Shown here: positions 15,346-22,867 of the stretch, one piece after another | How positions within the stretch are numbered: the stretch's first letter is position 1 | How the letters are laid out: each line of letters opens with the position of its first letter | From: RGIG3009 sp045578625 | GTDB taxonomy: Bacteria; Bacillota; Clostridia; Oscillospirales; Acutalibacteraceae | Assembly (NCBI GenBank): GCA_045578625.1 | Contig: JAZNKN010000062.1 | Coordinates: 1 to 23,447 of the forward strand | DNA length: 23,447 bases | Direction: 5' to 3' | The notes under the pieces: generated by a model | The model's database searches: none | Told to the model about the DNA's origin: nothing | What the model saw: only the letters and a program-made list of their open reading frames with translations | Made by a program: the position numbers and the translations under genes

Positions 15346-17607
15346 ATGCTGTGTTCTCGTTGTAATAAGCGCCCCGCGGTCGTGTTCATCACACGTATGG
15401 AGGGCAACGAAACCAAAAATGAAGGCTTGTGCCTGACCTGTGCCAAGGAGCTCGGTATTAAGCCAGTGGACGAACTGCTCAATAAGTTTGGTATCGGTCA
15501 GGAAGAGCTGGAGGCTATGGATGAACAGCTGGGCGAGCTGATGACTACGGAAGGGGAAGACGGTGCAGAGGGCTTTATGCCCGGCGGAGCCGCGACGTTC
15601 CCATTTTTGCAAAATTTGTTTGGTAATCAGCAAAATCAAGGTGCCGCCGAATCGCCTGCCGATCATGCTGCGACCAAGGAAAAGAAAAAAGAAAAAAAGC
15701 GCAAATTTTTGGACAACTACTGCACCGATCTGACGAAAAAAGCCAGAGAGGGACAGCTGGATGCCATCATTGGCCGCGATCGCGAGATCTACCGTGCAAC
15801 ACAGATCCTGTGCCGCCGCAGCAAGAACAATCCTTGCTTGATCGGTGAGCCGGGTGTGGGTAAGACCGCGATCGCCGAGGGCTTGGCGCTGCGGATCGCT
15901 GCCGGTAACGTGCCCTACAAGCTGCAGAACAAAGAGCTGCACCTGCTGGATCTGACGGCGTTGGTCGCCGGTACACAGTTCCGCGGTCAGTTTGAAAGCC
16001 GCATCAAGGGCTTGATCGAGGAAGTTAAGGCACAGGGTAACATCATCCTGTTCATCGACGAAGTACACACCTTGGTGGGTACGGGTGATTCCGAAGGCAG
16101 TATGTCTGCCGCCAACATCCTCAAACCGGCGTTGTCCCGCGGTGAGATCCAGGTCATCGGTGCGACGACCTTTAACGAATACCGTAAGCATATTGAAAAG
16201 GATGCGGCGTTGGAGCGCCGTTTTCAGCCGATCCGCGTAGAGGAACCCTCGATCGAGGATACAGTGAAGATGCTGTGCGGTATCCGCACCTATTATGAGG
16301 AATATCACGGCGTTTCGGTGAGCGAAGCGGTCGTACGTCAGGCGGCGGTACTGTCCGAACGCTACATTACCGACCGATTTTTGCCCGATAAGGCCATTGA
16401 TCTGTTGGATGAGGCTTGTACCGCTGCCGCTCTGCAAAACACCAAAGCGGACGATTACGCGCGTTTTCTGCTGCGTGCGGAGGAGCTGCGCCGCGAGGAG
16501 TCCGAGCTGATGGCGCAGGAAGCGGTGGATTATGAAAAGCTTGCCAACATTCGCGCCGATCTGATGAAGACTGAGCAAGAGATCGAGACGATCCGTCCGG
16601 CGGCTGTCAGCGCGCCGGTCACGGAGCAGCACCTTGCCGGTGTGATCGAACTGTGGACCGGTATCCCGGCATCTAAAATCCGAGAGAACGAGCTGGAAAA
16701 ACTGGCCGATCTGGAAAACGAGCTTAAGCGGCATATTATCGGTCAGGATGAAGCGGTATCATTGGTTTCTGCGGCGATCCGTCGCAGCCGCGTACAGATC
16801 AGCCCGCGTCGCCGTCCGGCTTCCTTTATCTTTGTCGGTCCGACCGGCGTGGGAAAGACCGAGTTGGTCAAGGTGCTGGCTGCTCAGCTGTTTGATACGC
16901 CCGATACACTGATCCGCTTGGATATGTCGGAATTTATGGAGAAGCACGCGGTATCGCGTTTGATCGGTTCACCGCCCGGCTACGTCGGCTATGACGAAGC
17001 GGGACAGTTGACTGAAAAGGTGCGCCGCAAGCCGTATTCCGTGGTGCTGTTTGACGAGATCGAAAAAGCGCATCCCGATGTGCTGAACATTCTCCTGCAG
17101 ATCCTCGATGAGGGACGTGTGACTGATGCGCAGGGGCGTGTGGTCAACTTTGAGAACACGGTCATTGTAATGACCTCCAATGCCGGCAGCCAATTCCGTG
17201 AGAACCTGATGGGCTTCGGAAAGAGCGGCGCTGAGGCAACGCGTGACCGCACTACCAAAGCGTTGTCGGATTTCCTGCGACCGGAATTTATCAGCCGTGT
17301 GGATGAGATCGTGCATTTCGATCCGCTGACCGAGGAACATTTTGGCGACATTGCGGTGCTGATGCTCACCGAGCTGCAGGGGCCGCTCAAGGAGCGCGGT
17401 ATCTCGCTAACATGGGAGGATACCCTTCCGGCGTGGCTCGCCAAGCGTGCAGCCGGTGGAAAACGCGGCGCGCGCGATCTGCGTAATGCGGTACGGCGTG
17501 AGATCGAAGATCGCTTGGCGACTCTGTTGGTCGAGCGCCGCAACGAACCGCTGTGCGGATTGTTGATCGCTTTGGAAGACGATGTGCCGGTTATAAAGTG
17601 CATATAA
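15346..17607 (+). CDS. ClpE-like ATP-dependent protease ATPase subunit
   Basis: This 753-residue protein is a two-ring Clp/Hsp100 unfoldase. It begins with a zinc finger (C3, C6, C29, C32) as in ClpE, then a short acidic linker, and it lacks the double Clp-N domain. AAA+ domain 1 has Walker A G-E-P-G-V-G-K-T at 167-174 and L-F-I-D-E-V-H. A short coiled middle region (about 380-420) follows. AAA+ domain 2 has G-P-T-G-V-G-K-T at 498-505 and L-F-D-E-I-E-K-A-H. M-G-F at 622-624 lies where ClpP-binding loops carry L/I/V-G-F, so partnership with ClpP is likely. AAAAGGAG is 6 bases before the ATG at 15346; a GTG at 15328 in the same frame is not supported. Neither clpP nor mcsAB/ctsR is in the window. 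Confidence 0.9.
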   Translation: MLCSRCNKRPAVVFITRMEGNETKNEGLCLTCAKELGIKPVDELLNKFGIGQEELEAMDEQLGELMTTEGEDGAEGFMPGGAATFPFLQNLFGNQQNQGAAESPADHAATKEKKKEKKRKFLDNYCTDLTKKAREGQLDAIIGRDREIYRATQILCRRSKNNPCLIGEPGVGKTAIAEGLALRIAAGNVPYKLQNKELHLLDLTALVAGTQFRGQFESRIKGLIEEVKAQGNIILFIDEVHTLVGTGDSEGSMSAANILKPALSRGEIQVIGATTFNEYRKHIEKDAALERRFQPIRVEEPSIEDTVKMLCGIRTYYEEYHGVSVSEAVVRQAAVLSERYITDRFLPDKAIDLLDEACTAAALQNTKADDYARFLLRAEELRREESELMAQEAVDYEKLANIRADLMKTEQEIETIRPAAVSAPVTEQHLAGVIELWTGIPASKIRENELEKLADLENELKRHIIGQDEAVSLVSAAIRRSRVQISPRRRPASFIFVGPTGVGKTELVKVLAAQLFDTPDTLIRLDMSEFMEKHAVSRLIGSPPGYVGYDEAGQLTEKVRRKPYSVVLFDEIEKAHPDVLNILLQILDEGRVTDAQGRVVNFENTVIVMTSNAGSQFRENLMGFGKSGAEATRDRTTKALSDFLRPEFISRVDEIVHFDPLTEEHFGDIAVLMLTELQGPLKERGISLTWEDTLPAWLAKRAAGGKRGARDLRNAVRREIEDRLATLLVERRNEPLCGLLIALEDDVPVIKCI

Positions 17608-17610
17608 AGT

Positions 17611-17645
17611 AAAAGAGTCGGTCTTGTTAGAGACCGACTCTTTTT
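17611..17645. terminator. Bidirectional terminator between clpE-like and GH29 genes
   Basis: A 14-bp perfect stem, AAAAGAGTCGGTCT (17611-17624) with its complement at 17631-17644, surrounds a 6-base loop. T residues follow on the plus side and A residues precede it, giving a T-tract on the minus side too, so it can end both converging operons. Confidence 0.93.
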
Positions 17646-17663
17646 ATTGCAAGCGTAGGTTGC

Positions 17664-18890
17664 TTATTCGCAAACGATCTTGGCAACGCGAACGACAGTA
17701 TCGCGACCGTATTTGAACGGAACGGTAAATACGGTTACTTTATCCGCTTCCTGTACAAACTCCAACGGCTCGTTGGTATCCATCCAGTTTACAGAGACAA
17801 CCTTGTCAGGAATGGAGAAGGTGTCCATATAGTTGCTGTCGCCTTCAATGGTGACATTCACACTGGCGAGCGGTCTCAGATGATCGCAGAACAGATAATA
17901 GTAGTTTTCATGTTTGAGCAGGAAATCGTCCGGCTTGTTCTCAATGTCGATGTAGGTGGGGCGGGGGAGTCGGATCGACTCGTCAAACAGTTTGACCCAC
18001 TCACCGATCAACGCGAGAAAAGCTTTGTCGATCGCCCGAAGGCCACCGTCGCCCATCGGACCGATGTTGAGAAGCAGGTTCGCACCGTACCGACGGCAAC
18101 CGGCCAACGTACGGATCATATCCGCAGGCGCTTTGTATGCGATGTCTTCAGCGGCGTAGCCCCAGTGGCTGTTCATGACCTCACACATCTCACCGGCGAG
18201 GTATTTGGGGGCGTCTTCGGGCATTCTCGTAGGCATACCGCGCTCATAGGTAACGCTGTCAAGCTCGATGTGACCCGCTTCGCCGCGGGCGTTCAAGCCG
18301 GTGTTGTTGATGATGATGCACTCCGGCTGATACTTGCGGATGGTACCGTACAGCTCGTCCTCCTGCCAGTCCTCGTCCGGCTTATCCCATTTACCGTCAA
18401 ACCACAGACCGCCGATCTTGCCGTATTTCGTGCAAAGAACTGCAATGCTGTCGCGCAGATATTTCAGATAGGTGGGGAAGTCCTCTTGATAGCTGGGTTC
18501 GCGCCAATCCAACAGCGTGTGATAGAAGAAGGGGATGATACCCTGCTCGTTACACGCATCCACGAATTCACGAACCAGGTCGCGACCGCAGAAGTGGGGC
18601 GCATCGTAATCGTTCAGACCGCAGGTGTCATACAGAGAGAAGCCGTCGTGATGGCGGGTGGTCAGGGTGATGTACTTGCAGCCGGCATCTTTGGCGGCTG
18701 CCACCAATTCTTTGGCCCAGTCTGCTTTGGGGTTGAATGCGTGCGCAAAGGGTTCGTAGGCTTCATGGTCGATCTCCAGTGCGAATTTTGACCATTCACC
18801 CTTACCCAGCAGGCTGTAAGCGCCGAAGTGGACAAACATACCGAAACCGAGATTCTCAAAATCTTTGATTTCTTGACGGATGATCATCAT
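17664..18890 (-). CDS. Alpha-L-fucosidase, glycoside hydrolase family 29
   Basis: This 408-residue enzyme should hydrolyse terminal alpha-L-fucose from oligosaccharides. The family landmarks are present: F-G-M-F-V-H-F-G-A-Y-S near the N-terminus, then G-E-W, then F-N-P-K-A-D-W, T-T-R-H-H-D-G-F-S (about 77-85), and the nucleophile D165 in L-W-F-D-G. The acid/base residue is not conserved enough to assign by eye. There is no signal peptide, so it acts in the cytoplasm, and no C-terminal binding module, which makes it short for the family. The ATG at 18890 has AAAGGAGAGA upstream, overlapping the stop codon of the GH36 gene; an ATG three bases in is equally possible. It is the second gene of the operon from 21067. 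Confidence 0.92.
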   Translation of the reverse strand: MMIIRQEIKDFENLGFGMFVHFGAYSLLGKGEWSKFALEIDHEAYEPFAHAFNPKADWAKELVAAAKDAGCKYITLTTRHHDGFSLYDTCGLNDYDAPHFCGRDLVREFVDACNEQGIIPFFYHTLLDWREPSYQEDFPTYLKYLRDSIAVLCTKYGKIGGLWFDGKWDKPDEDWQEDELYGTIRKYQPECIIINNTGLNARGEAGHIELDSVTYERGMPTRMPEDAPKYLAGEMCEVMNSHWGYAAEDIAYKAPADMIRTLAGCRRYGANLLLNIGPMGDGGLRAIDKAFLALIGEWVKLFDESIRLPRPTYIDIENKPDDFLLKHENYYYLFCDHLRPLASVNVTIEGDSNYMDTFSIPDKVVSVNWMDTNEPLEFVQEADKVTVFTVPFKYGRDTVVRVAKIVCE

Positions 18891-18900
18891 TGTCTCTCCT

Positions 18901-21009
18901 TTATTTCACAGTTATCAATACTGCTGCTGCGGTCAACGGATGCATTGCCTTAACAACAAGCTGACCGTTTTCAACCTGAATACCATCGCCGTTGAATGAT
19001 TCGGAAATCACGGCATCACAGCCCAGATCGATACAGAATTCACCGCCGGGTTCACGGAACGCGTGACACACGACCAGGATCTGTTTGTCGGTGCGCCGTA
19101 CCACGATCTGCGTACCGGTGGGATAGCGGGTGTTGTTGCCCCGGTTACCGTACAAACGCGTGTCACCATTGATGATGACATCGTCCAATTTGGCATAGAA
19201 GTCCATCGCCTCCTTGATGATCGCGCGCTGTTCGGTATCCAACTCATCTATCGGGCCTGACAGGCAGACACGGCCCAGGAAGGTCGCGGCCAACGAATAG
19301 TTCAGGCGATCACGGCTGTCGTCACCGTGAAGCGTTGCCCAGATCAGCTCCTGCGCCGGCAGCATCAGCTTATGCAGACCGGCGGCGATGTAGGGGATCT
19401 CGATCGCTTCGTGTGCATCCGAGAAGGAGGAAACACCGGAAACCCCCATCATAGAGGGCTCCAGACGGTGACCGCCGGAAGCGCAGTTTTCGATCACCAG
19501 ATCCGGCATCTCTCGCTTCATCAGTTCAAAGAATTCGCGAACCGCCTGCAGATGCTGGCGCAAGCCCTCGGTGCCGGATTCCGCACCGTCGGCGTATAAG
19601 CCGGTGTTGGCGTTATAGTCAACCTTGATATAGCCGAAGCCGTATTCCTTAAGGAAGGCGATGACTTTCTTGTACAAGTGCTCCTTGACGTCGGCACGGC
19701 GAAGATCCCAATAGGAGCGGATGCCTCTGGTTTTAATAACGCGTCCGTCGCGCTTGAGCTTCATATCGTCGTAATCCGCTTCAAAGAATCGCGAGCCTTC
19801 GGTGGTCACCTCCATCTCAAACCAAATGCCGGGGATCATACCGTTTTGGCGGATCTCCTCATTCATAGCCTTCATATCCGGGAAGATGGTCGGATCGGGT
19901 TCCCACCCGCCATTGCCTGCCTGCTCACAGCCGGCCTTGCACCAGCCGGCATCGATAACAAGATACTTCACACCGAATTCTTTTAGACAGTGGCAGAAAT
20001 TCAGCATCTTTTCCTGCGTGGGAGCACCCCACGTGGCGCAGTATTCGTTAAACGAGGTGGGGATACCTACCTCACCGTAAGCGCGATAAGCAGTCTTTTG
20101 CATATCGGTGACAGCCGCGCAGGCATCATCAATATCTCCGGTGACAGCGGCGATAAACGCCTTGGGTGCCTTGAAGCTGCTACCGTTCGGGATGCGCTTC
20201 TTCCAACCGCAACGGTTGTTATCGCCCAAGCCGCCGCTGAGAGAGAGATAATCACCTACACGGCCAAGCTCCATTTGCCATGTGGCGTTGTGCGCAAGCT
20301 GCACGGCCCACAGCACACGATGCTCGGTATCCTCAAACACGGCAGTGGGGAAGTAGCGCTCCACCGGATAACTGCCGTAACTGCCGAAGATCTCGTTGTT
20401 ATCGTTGACGAGCCAGCTGACCCACGATTTTTCCAATCCGAGTTCTTCCATCGTTTGGCAGGTGTGCTTACCCTCCAAACTCCAACCGCCCATAAAACGG
20501 TGGAGGCGGTAGCTGGCGGCATCGTTGATCTGAAAGGGGCTGAGTCCGTCCAAAACAAAGCTGGACAGCTGATCTAACTCAACGTCGCTGCCGCTTTCGT
20601 TGACAAATTCCGTTTCCACTTCAAAGCCGCGCAAACCTTCGTGATAGGTCAGCGTATGAAGCACAGTGTAGCCGTCGGTGCTTTTCAGCGTGGTGGTGAT
20701 CGTTGTACTTTCTCCCACGGTGTGAACCGCTTGATCCGCCAAGCGAAGGGTCTTGTTAAGAGGAGTGCATTTCATGGTTAAGCCGGGAGAGTCCAGAGGC
20801 AGATGTGACAGATGGAAATGTACCAACGTGCCAAGCTCCCAGTTGTGGACGTAATCGGCGCGAGGATCAAACGGCGTTTCAGGGATCGTCCAGGGCCGCT
20901 TTTCCTGTTCTTCCAAGCCGGCCGGAATCAAACGCAGGGCAACGTTTTGGTTCTCGTCAACAAGATAGCGAACCAATGTATTGCCCAAGCGAAAGTCTTT
21001 TATCTCCAT
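18901..21009 (-). CDS. Alpha-galactosidase, glycoside hydrolase family 36
   Basis: This 702-residue enzyme removes terminal alpha-galactose. It has a beta-rich N-terminal domain (about 1-310), then a barrel with V-I-D-A-G-W (about 345) and the nucleophile D464 in Y-I-K-V-D-Y-N. E-N-C-A-S-G-G-H-R follows, and the acid/base D531 lies in S-F-S-D-A-H-E. The 67-residue spacing of the two aspartates fits GH36. The usual K-W-D is K-V-D and C-A-S-G-G-G is C-A-S-G-G-H, so substrate preference may differ from the standard raffinose-type enzymes. No signal peptide is present. I chose ATG 21009 (AAAGGAGA at about 8 bases); the frame stays open to 21249 through tRNA-Leu, but upstream ATG codons lack ribosome binding sites. 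Confidence 0.92.
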   Translation of the reverse strand: MEIKDFRLGNTLVRYLVDENQNVALRLIPAGLEEQEKRPWTIPETPFDPRADYVHNWELGTLVHFHLSHLPLDSPGLTMKCTPLNKTLRLADQAVHTVGESTTITTTLKSTDGYTVLHTLTYHEGLRGFEVETEFVNESGSDVELDQLSSFVLDGLSPFQINDAASYRLHRFMGGWSLEGKHTCQTMEELGLEKSWVSWLVNDNNEIFGSYGSYPVERYFPTAVFEDTEHRVLWAVQLAHNATWQMELGRVGDYLSLSGGLGDNNRCGWKKRIPNGSSFKAPKAFIAAVTGDIDDACAAVTDMQKTAYRAYGEVGIPTSFNEYCATWGAPTQEKMLNFCHCLKEFGVKYLVIDAGWCKAGCEQAGNGGWEPDPTIFPDMKAMNEEIRQNGMIPGIWFEMEVTTEGSRFFEADYDDMKLKRDGRVIKTRGIRSYWDLRRADVKEHLYKKVIAFLKEYGFGYIKVDYNANTGLYADGAESGTEGLRQHLQAVREFFELMKREMPDLVIENCASGGHRLEPSMMGVSGVSSFSDAHEAIEIPYIAAGLHKLMLPAQELIWATLHGDDSRDRLNYSLAATFLGRVCLSGPIDELDTEQRAIIKEAMDFYAKLDDVIINGDTRLYGNRGNNTRYPTGTQIVVRRTDKQILVVCHAFREPGGEFCIDLGCDAVISESFNGDGIQVENGQLVVKAMHPLTAAAVLITVK

Positions 21010-21038
21010 CGATGCAATCTCCTTTGACATTTGGCAAT

Positions 21039-21067
21039 ATTTTACCATACTACCGATGGCTTTGCAA
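21039..21067 (-). promoter_or_regulatory. Promoter of the GH36-GH29 operon
   Basis: On the minus strand TTGCAA (21062-21067) and TAAAAT (21039-21044) are separated by 17 bp, with TATGG before the -10. No regulator gene or clear operator is next to it. Confidence 0.7.
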
Positions 21068-21113
21068 TAATTATAACAAGAAAACACGCGATATTTTCCC
21101 GCAAAAAAGCAAG

Positions 21114-21141
21114 AAAAACCGGTCACATTCGTGACCGGTTT
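21114..21141 (-). terminator. Intrinsic terminator of tRNA-Leu
   Basis: AAACCGGTCAC (21116-21126) pairs perfectly with GTGACCGGTTT (21131-21141) around a 4-base loop. On the minus strand it begins 3 bases after the CCA end of tRNA-Leu and runs into TTTTTC. Confidence 0.92.
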
Positions 21142-21144
21142 GTG

Positions 21145-21231
21145 TGGTGCGGGTAACAGGACTTGAACCTGCACAGCCTTGCGACCATTAGAACCTGAAT
21201 CTAACGCGTCTGCCAATTCCGCCATACCCGC
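21145..21231 (-). tRNA. tRNA-Leu (anticodon CAG)
   Basis: The 87-base minus-strand gene has acceptor stem GCGGGTA/TACCCGC, discriminator A and encoded CCA. The anticodon stem TTAGA/TCTAA closes the loop TTCAGGT, giving CAG, which reads leucine CUG. A long variable arm, TGGTCGCAAGGCTGT, is the class II feature expected of leucine tRNA. The T loop is TTCAAGT. Confidence 0.96.
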
Positions 21232-21257
21232 ATATATCAGTGGCGGCAACGTTTGCT

Positions 21258-21286
21258 ATTATAACCCCCAAAGTTCGGATTGTCAA
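21258..21286 (-). promoter_or_regulatory. Perfect consensus promoter of tRNA-Leu
   Basis: On the minus strand TTGACA (21281-21286) and TATAAT (21258-21263) are separated by 17 bp, the same exact consensus and spacing as for tRNA-Val. Confidence 0.93.
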
Positions 21287-21294
21287 TAGCCTTT

Positions 21295-21388
21295 TTGAAA
21301 AAAGTTTTAGAATTTATCACCGACCGGCAGATGCGAGAACATTGCTTCGGTACCGGCGGCGATCCGGTGATGCAGAATTAGAAAAAGC
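21295..21388. other. GC-normal, coding-like patch between tRNA-Leu and tyrS
   Basis: Between two AT-rich stretches lies a patch that is open on both strands. On the minus strand it ends I-A-A-G-T-E-A-M-F-S-H-L-P-V-G-D-K-F and a TAA at 21309-21307. On the plus strand it can be read from a TTG at 21295 to TAG at 21379-21381, ending F-G-T-G-G-D-P-V-M-Q-N. No ribosome binding site supports either, so it may be the remnant of a lost gene. I do not recognise either peptide. Confidence 0.2.
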
Positions 21389-21411
21389 TGAAAAAATAAT
21401 AAGGTTTTCTC

Positions 21412-21440
21412 TTTACTAAGGTCGAAAAAGATGATACAAT
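21412..21440 (+). promoter_or_regulatory. Promoter of tyrS
   Basis: TTTACT (21412-21417) and TACAAT (21435-21440) are separated by 17 bp, with TGA before the -10 as an extended element. The transcript would begin only about 25 bases before the ATG, so no T-box leader fits. Confidence 0.7.
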
Positions 21441-21471
21441 AACCTTTGTTCAAAGAGAGGGAGATTTGATT

Positions 21472-22695
21472 ATGAAGATCTATGAGGAACTGGTTGCACG
21501 CGGCTTGATCGCGCAGGTGACCAACGAAGAGGAAATCAAACAGATGGTCAACGAGGGTAAGGCCACCTTCTATATCGGTTTTGACCCCACGGCGGATTCG
21601 CTGCACGTCGGCCACTTTATGGCGCTCTGCCTTATGAAGCGTTTGCAGATGGCCGGCAACAAGCCGGTGGTGCTGATCGGCGGCGGCACGGCGATGATCG
21701 GCGACCCCTCCGGTCGTACCGATATGCGCCAGATGATGACGCGCGACACCATTCAGCATAACTGCGATTGCTTTAAGAAGCAGATGGAGCGCTTTATCGA
21801 TTTCGGCGAGGGCAAGGCCATTATGGTCAACAACGCCGATTGGCTGCTGGATCTCAACTATATTGAGGTGCTGCGCGAGGTCGGTGCGTGCTTCTCGGTC
21901 AACCGTATGCTGTCGGCGGAATGCTACAAGCAGCGTATGGAGAAGGGCCTGTCCTTCCTGGAATTCAACTATATGATCATGCAGTCGTACGACTTCTATC
22001 ATCTGTTCAAGGAATACGGCTGTAATATGCAGTTCGGCGGCGACGACCAGTGGTCGAATATGCTGGGCTGTACGGAGCTTATCCGCCGCAAGCTGAGCAA
22101 GGATGCCCACGCGATGACCATCACGCTGCTGCTTAATTCCGAGGGCAAAAAGATGGGTAAGACCGCGTCGGGTGCGGTGTGGCTGGATCCCAATAAGACC
22201 TCGCCGTACGATTTCTATCAGTATTGGCGCAACGTGGACGATGCTGACGTGCTGAAGTGCATTCGTATGCTGACTTTCCTGCCGCTTGAGCAGATCGACG
22301 AGATGGACAAGTGGGAAGGTGCTGAACTTAACCGTGCCAAGGAGATCCTGGCTGAGGAGCTGACTGCGCTGGTGCACGGTGAGGAAGAGGCGAAAAAGGC
22401 GAAGGAAGCGGCTGCAGCGCTGTTTGCCGGTGGTGCGGACGATTCCAATATGCCGACCACCACGCTGACCGCAGACGATCTCACCGACGGCGGCATCGGT
22501 ATTCTGGATCTGATGAGCAAATGCGGTTTGGCTCCGTCCAAGAGCGAAGCGCGCCGCCTGGTCATTCAGGGCGGTGTTTGCGTGAACGAACGCAAGGTGG
22601 ACAATCCCAACGAGATCATCAGCGCCGAAGCGTTGACCGCGGGTGTCAAGATCCGCCGTGGCAAAAAGGTGTTCCACAAAGCGGTTTTGGAATAA
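21472..22695 (+). CDS. tyrS: Tyrosine--tRNA ligase
   Basis: TyrS attaches tyrosine to its tRNA. This 407-residue class I synthetase has the HIGH-type motif H-V-G-H at 45-48, preceded by Y-I-G-F-D-P-T-A-D-S-L, and the KMSKS-type loop as K-M-G-K-T at 227-231. The tyrosine-site segment N-Y-M-I-M-Q-S-Y-D-F and G-G-D-D-Q-W-S-N are intact, and a C-terminal S4-like RNA-binding domain occupies about 340-405 (S-K-S-E-A-R-R-L-V and G-G-V-C-V-N). I chose the ATG at 21472 with GGGAGAT about 8 bases upstream; the in-frame TTG at 21466 is too close to that site. It is a single-gene unit with a hairpin right after it. Confidence 0.97.
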   Translation: MKIYEELVARGLIAQVTNEEEIKQMVNEGKATFYIGFDPTADSLHVGHFMALCLMKRLQMAGNKPVVLIGGGTAMIGDPSGRTDMRQMMTRDTIQHNCDCFKKQMERFIDFGEGKAIMVNNADWLLDLNYIEVLREVGACFSVNRMLSAECYKQRMEKGLSFLEFNYMIMQSYDFYHLFKEYGCNMQFGGDDQWSNMLGCTELIRRKLSKDAHAMTITLLLNSEGKKMGKTASGAVWLDPNKTSPYDFYQYWRNVDDADVLKCIRMLTFLPLEQIDEMDKWEGAELNRAKEILAEELTALVHGEEEAKKAKEAAAALFAGGADDSNMPTTTLTADDLTDGGIGILDLMSKCGLAPSKSEARRLVIQGGVCVNERKVDNPNEIISAEALTAGVKIRRGKKVFHKAVLE

Positions 22696-22702
22696 GATAG
22701 TA

Positions 22703-22735
22703 AAAGCATCCCTCACTTGAAGTGGGGGATGCTTT
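22703..22735 (+). terminator. Hairpin terminator of tyrS
   Basis: AAAGCATCCCTCACTT (22703-22718) pairs with AAGTGGGGGATGCTTT (22720-22735) with one G-T wobble. It starts 8 bases after the tyrS stop. The T-tract is the last bases of the stem plus a few more, so it is a modest terminator. It could alternatively belong to the left end of the adjacent insertion sequence. Confidence 0.7.
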
Positions 22736-22748
22736 CATTGTATACGAA

Positions 22749-22771
22749 AACCACGCGATAGTCGCGTGGTT
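22749..22771 (+). repeat. Left-end hairpin of the IS200-type element
   Basis: AACCACGCGA and TCGCGTGGTT form a perfect 10-bp stem around TAG. A subterminal hairpin at this position is what the single-strand transposase recognises in the IS200/IS605 family. Confidence 0.75.
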
Positions 22772-22796
22772 CAAAAGAGCTTTAGCGATGAAAAGA

Positions 22797-22859
22797 CCTC
22801 CGATTGTGTTAAGATAAAAGAGACCTGCCAGTCACGAAAACCAAAAACACAATCGGAGG
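22797..22859 (+). promoter_or_regulatory. Inverted repeat burying the tnpA ribosome binding site
   Basis: CCTCCGATTGTGTT (22797-22810) is perfectly complementary to AACACAATCGGAGG (22846-22859), leaving a 35-base loop. The right arm contains the GGAGG that precedes the tnpA start codon by 8 bases, so folding of the mRNA would block translation, as known for IS200 transposase mRNA. Confidence 0.8.
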
Positions 22860-22867
22860 AAAAAGCA

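Noticed and set aside
15265..16734. A 489-codon open frame on the minus strand opposite the clpE-like gene
   Set aside because: The plus strand encodes an unmistakable Clp ATPase with all motifs. The opposite frame is open because of biased codon use and has no recognisable domain.
21010..21249. An N-terminal extension of the alpha-galactosidase running back through tRNA-Leu
   Set aside because: The frame is open by chance across the tRNA, its terminator and the operon promoter; the ATG at 21009 has a good ribosome binding site.
21307..22716. A 469-codon open frame on the minus strand across tyrS
   Set aside because: It is the antisense shadow of a highly conserved, GC-third-position-rich gene, has no ribosome binding site and its translation is low in sequence logic (rich in H, R, L). 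Only its last 28 codons, outside tyrS, are discussed separately.
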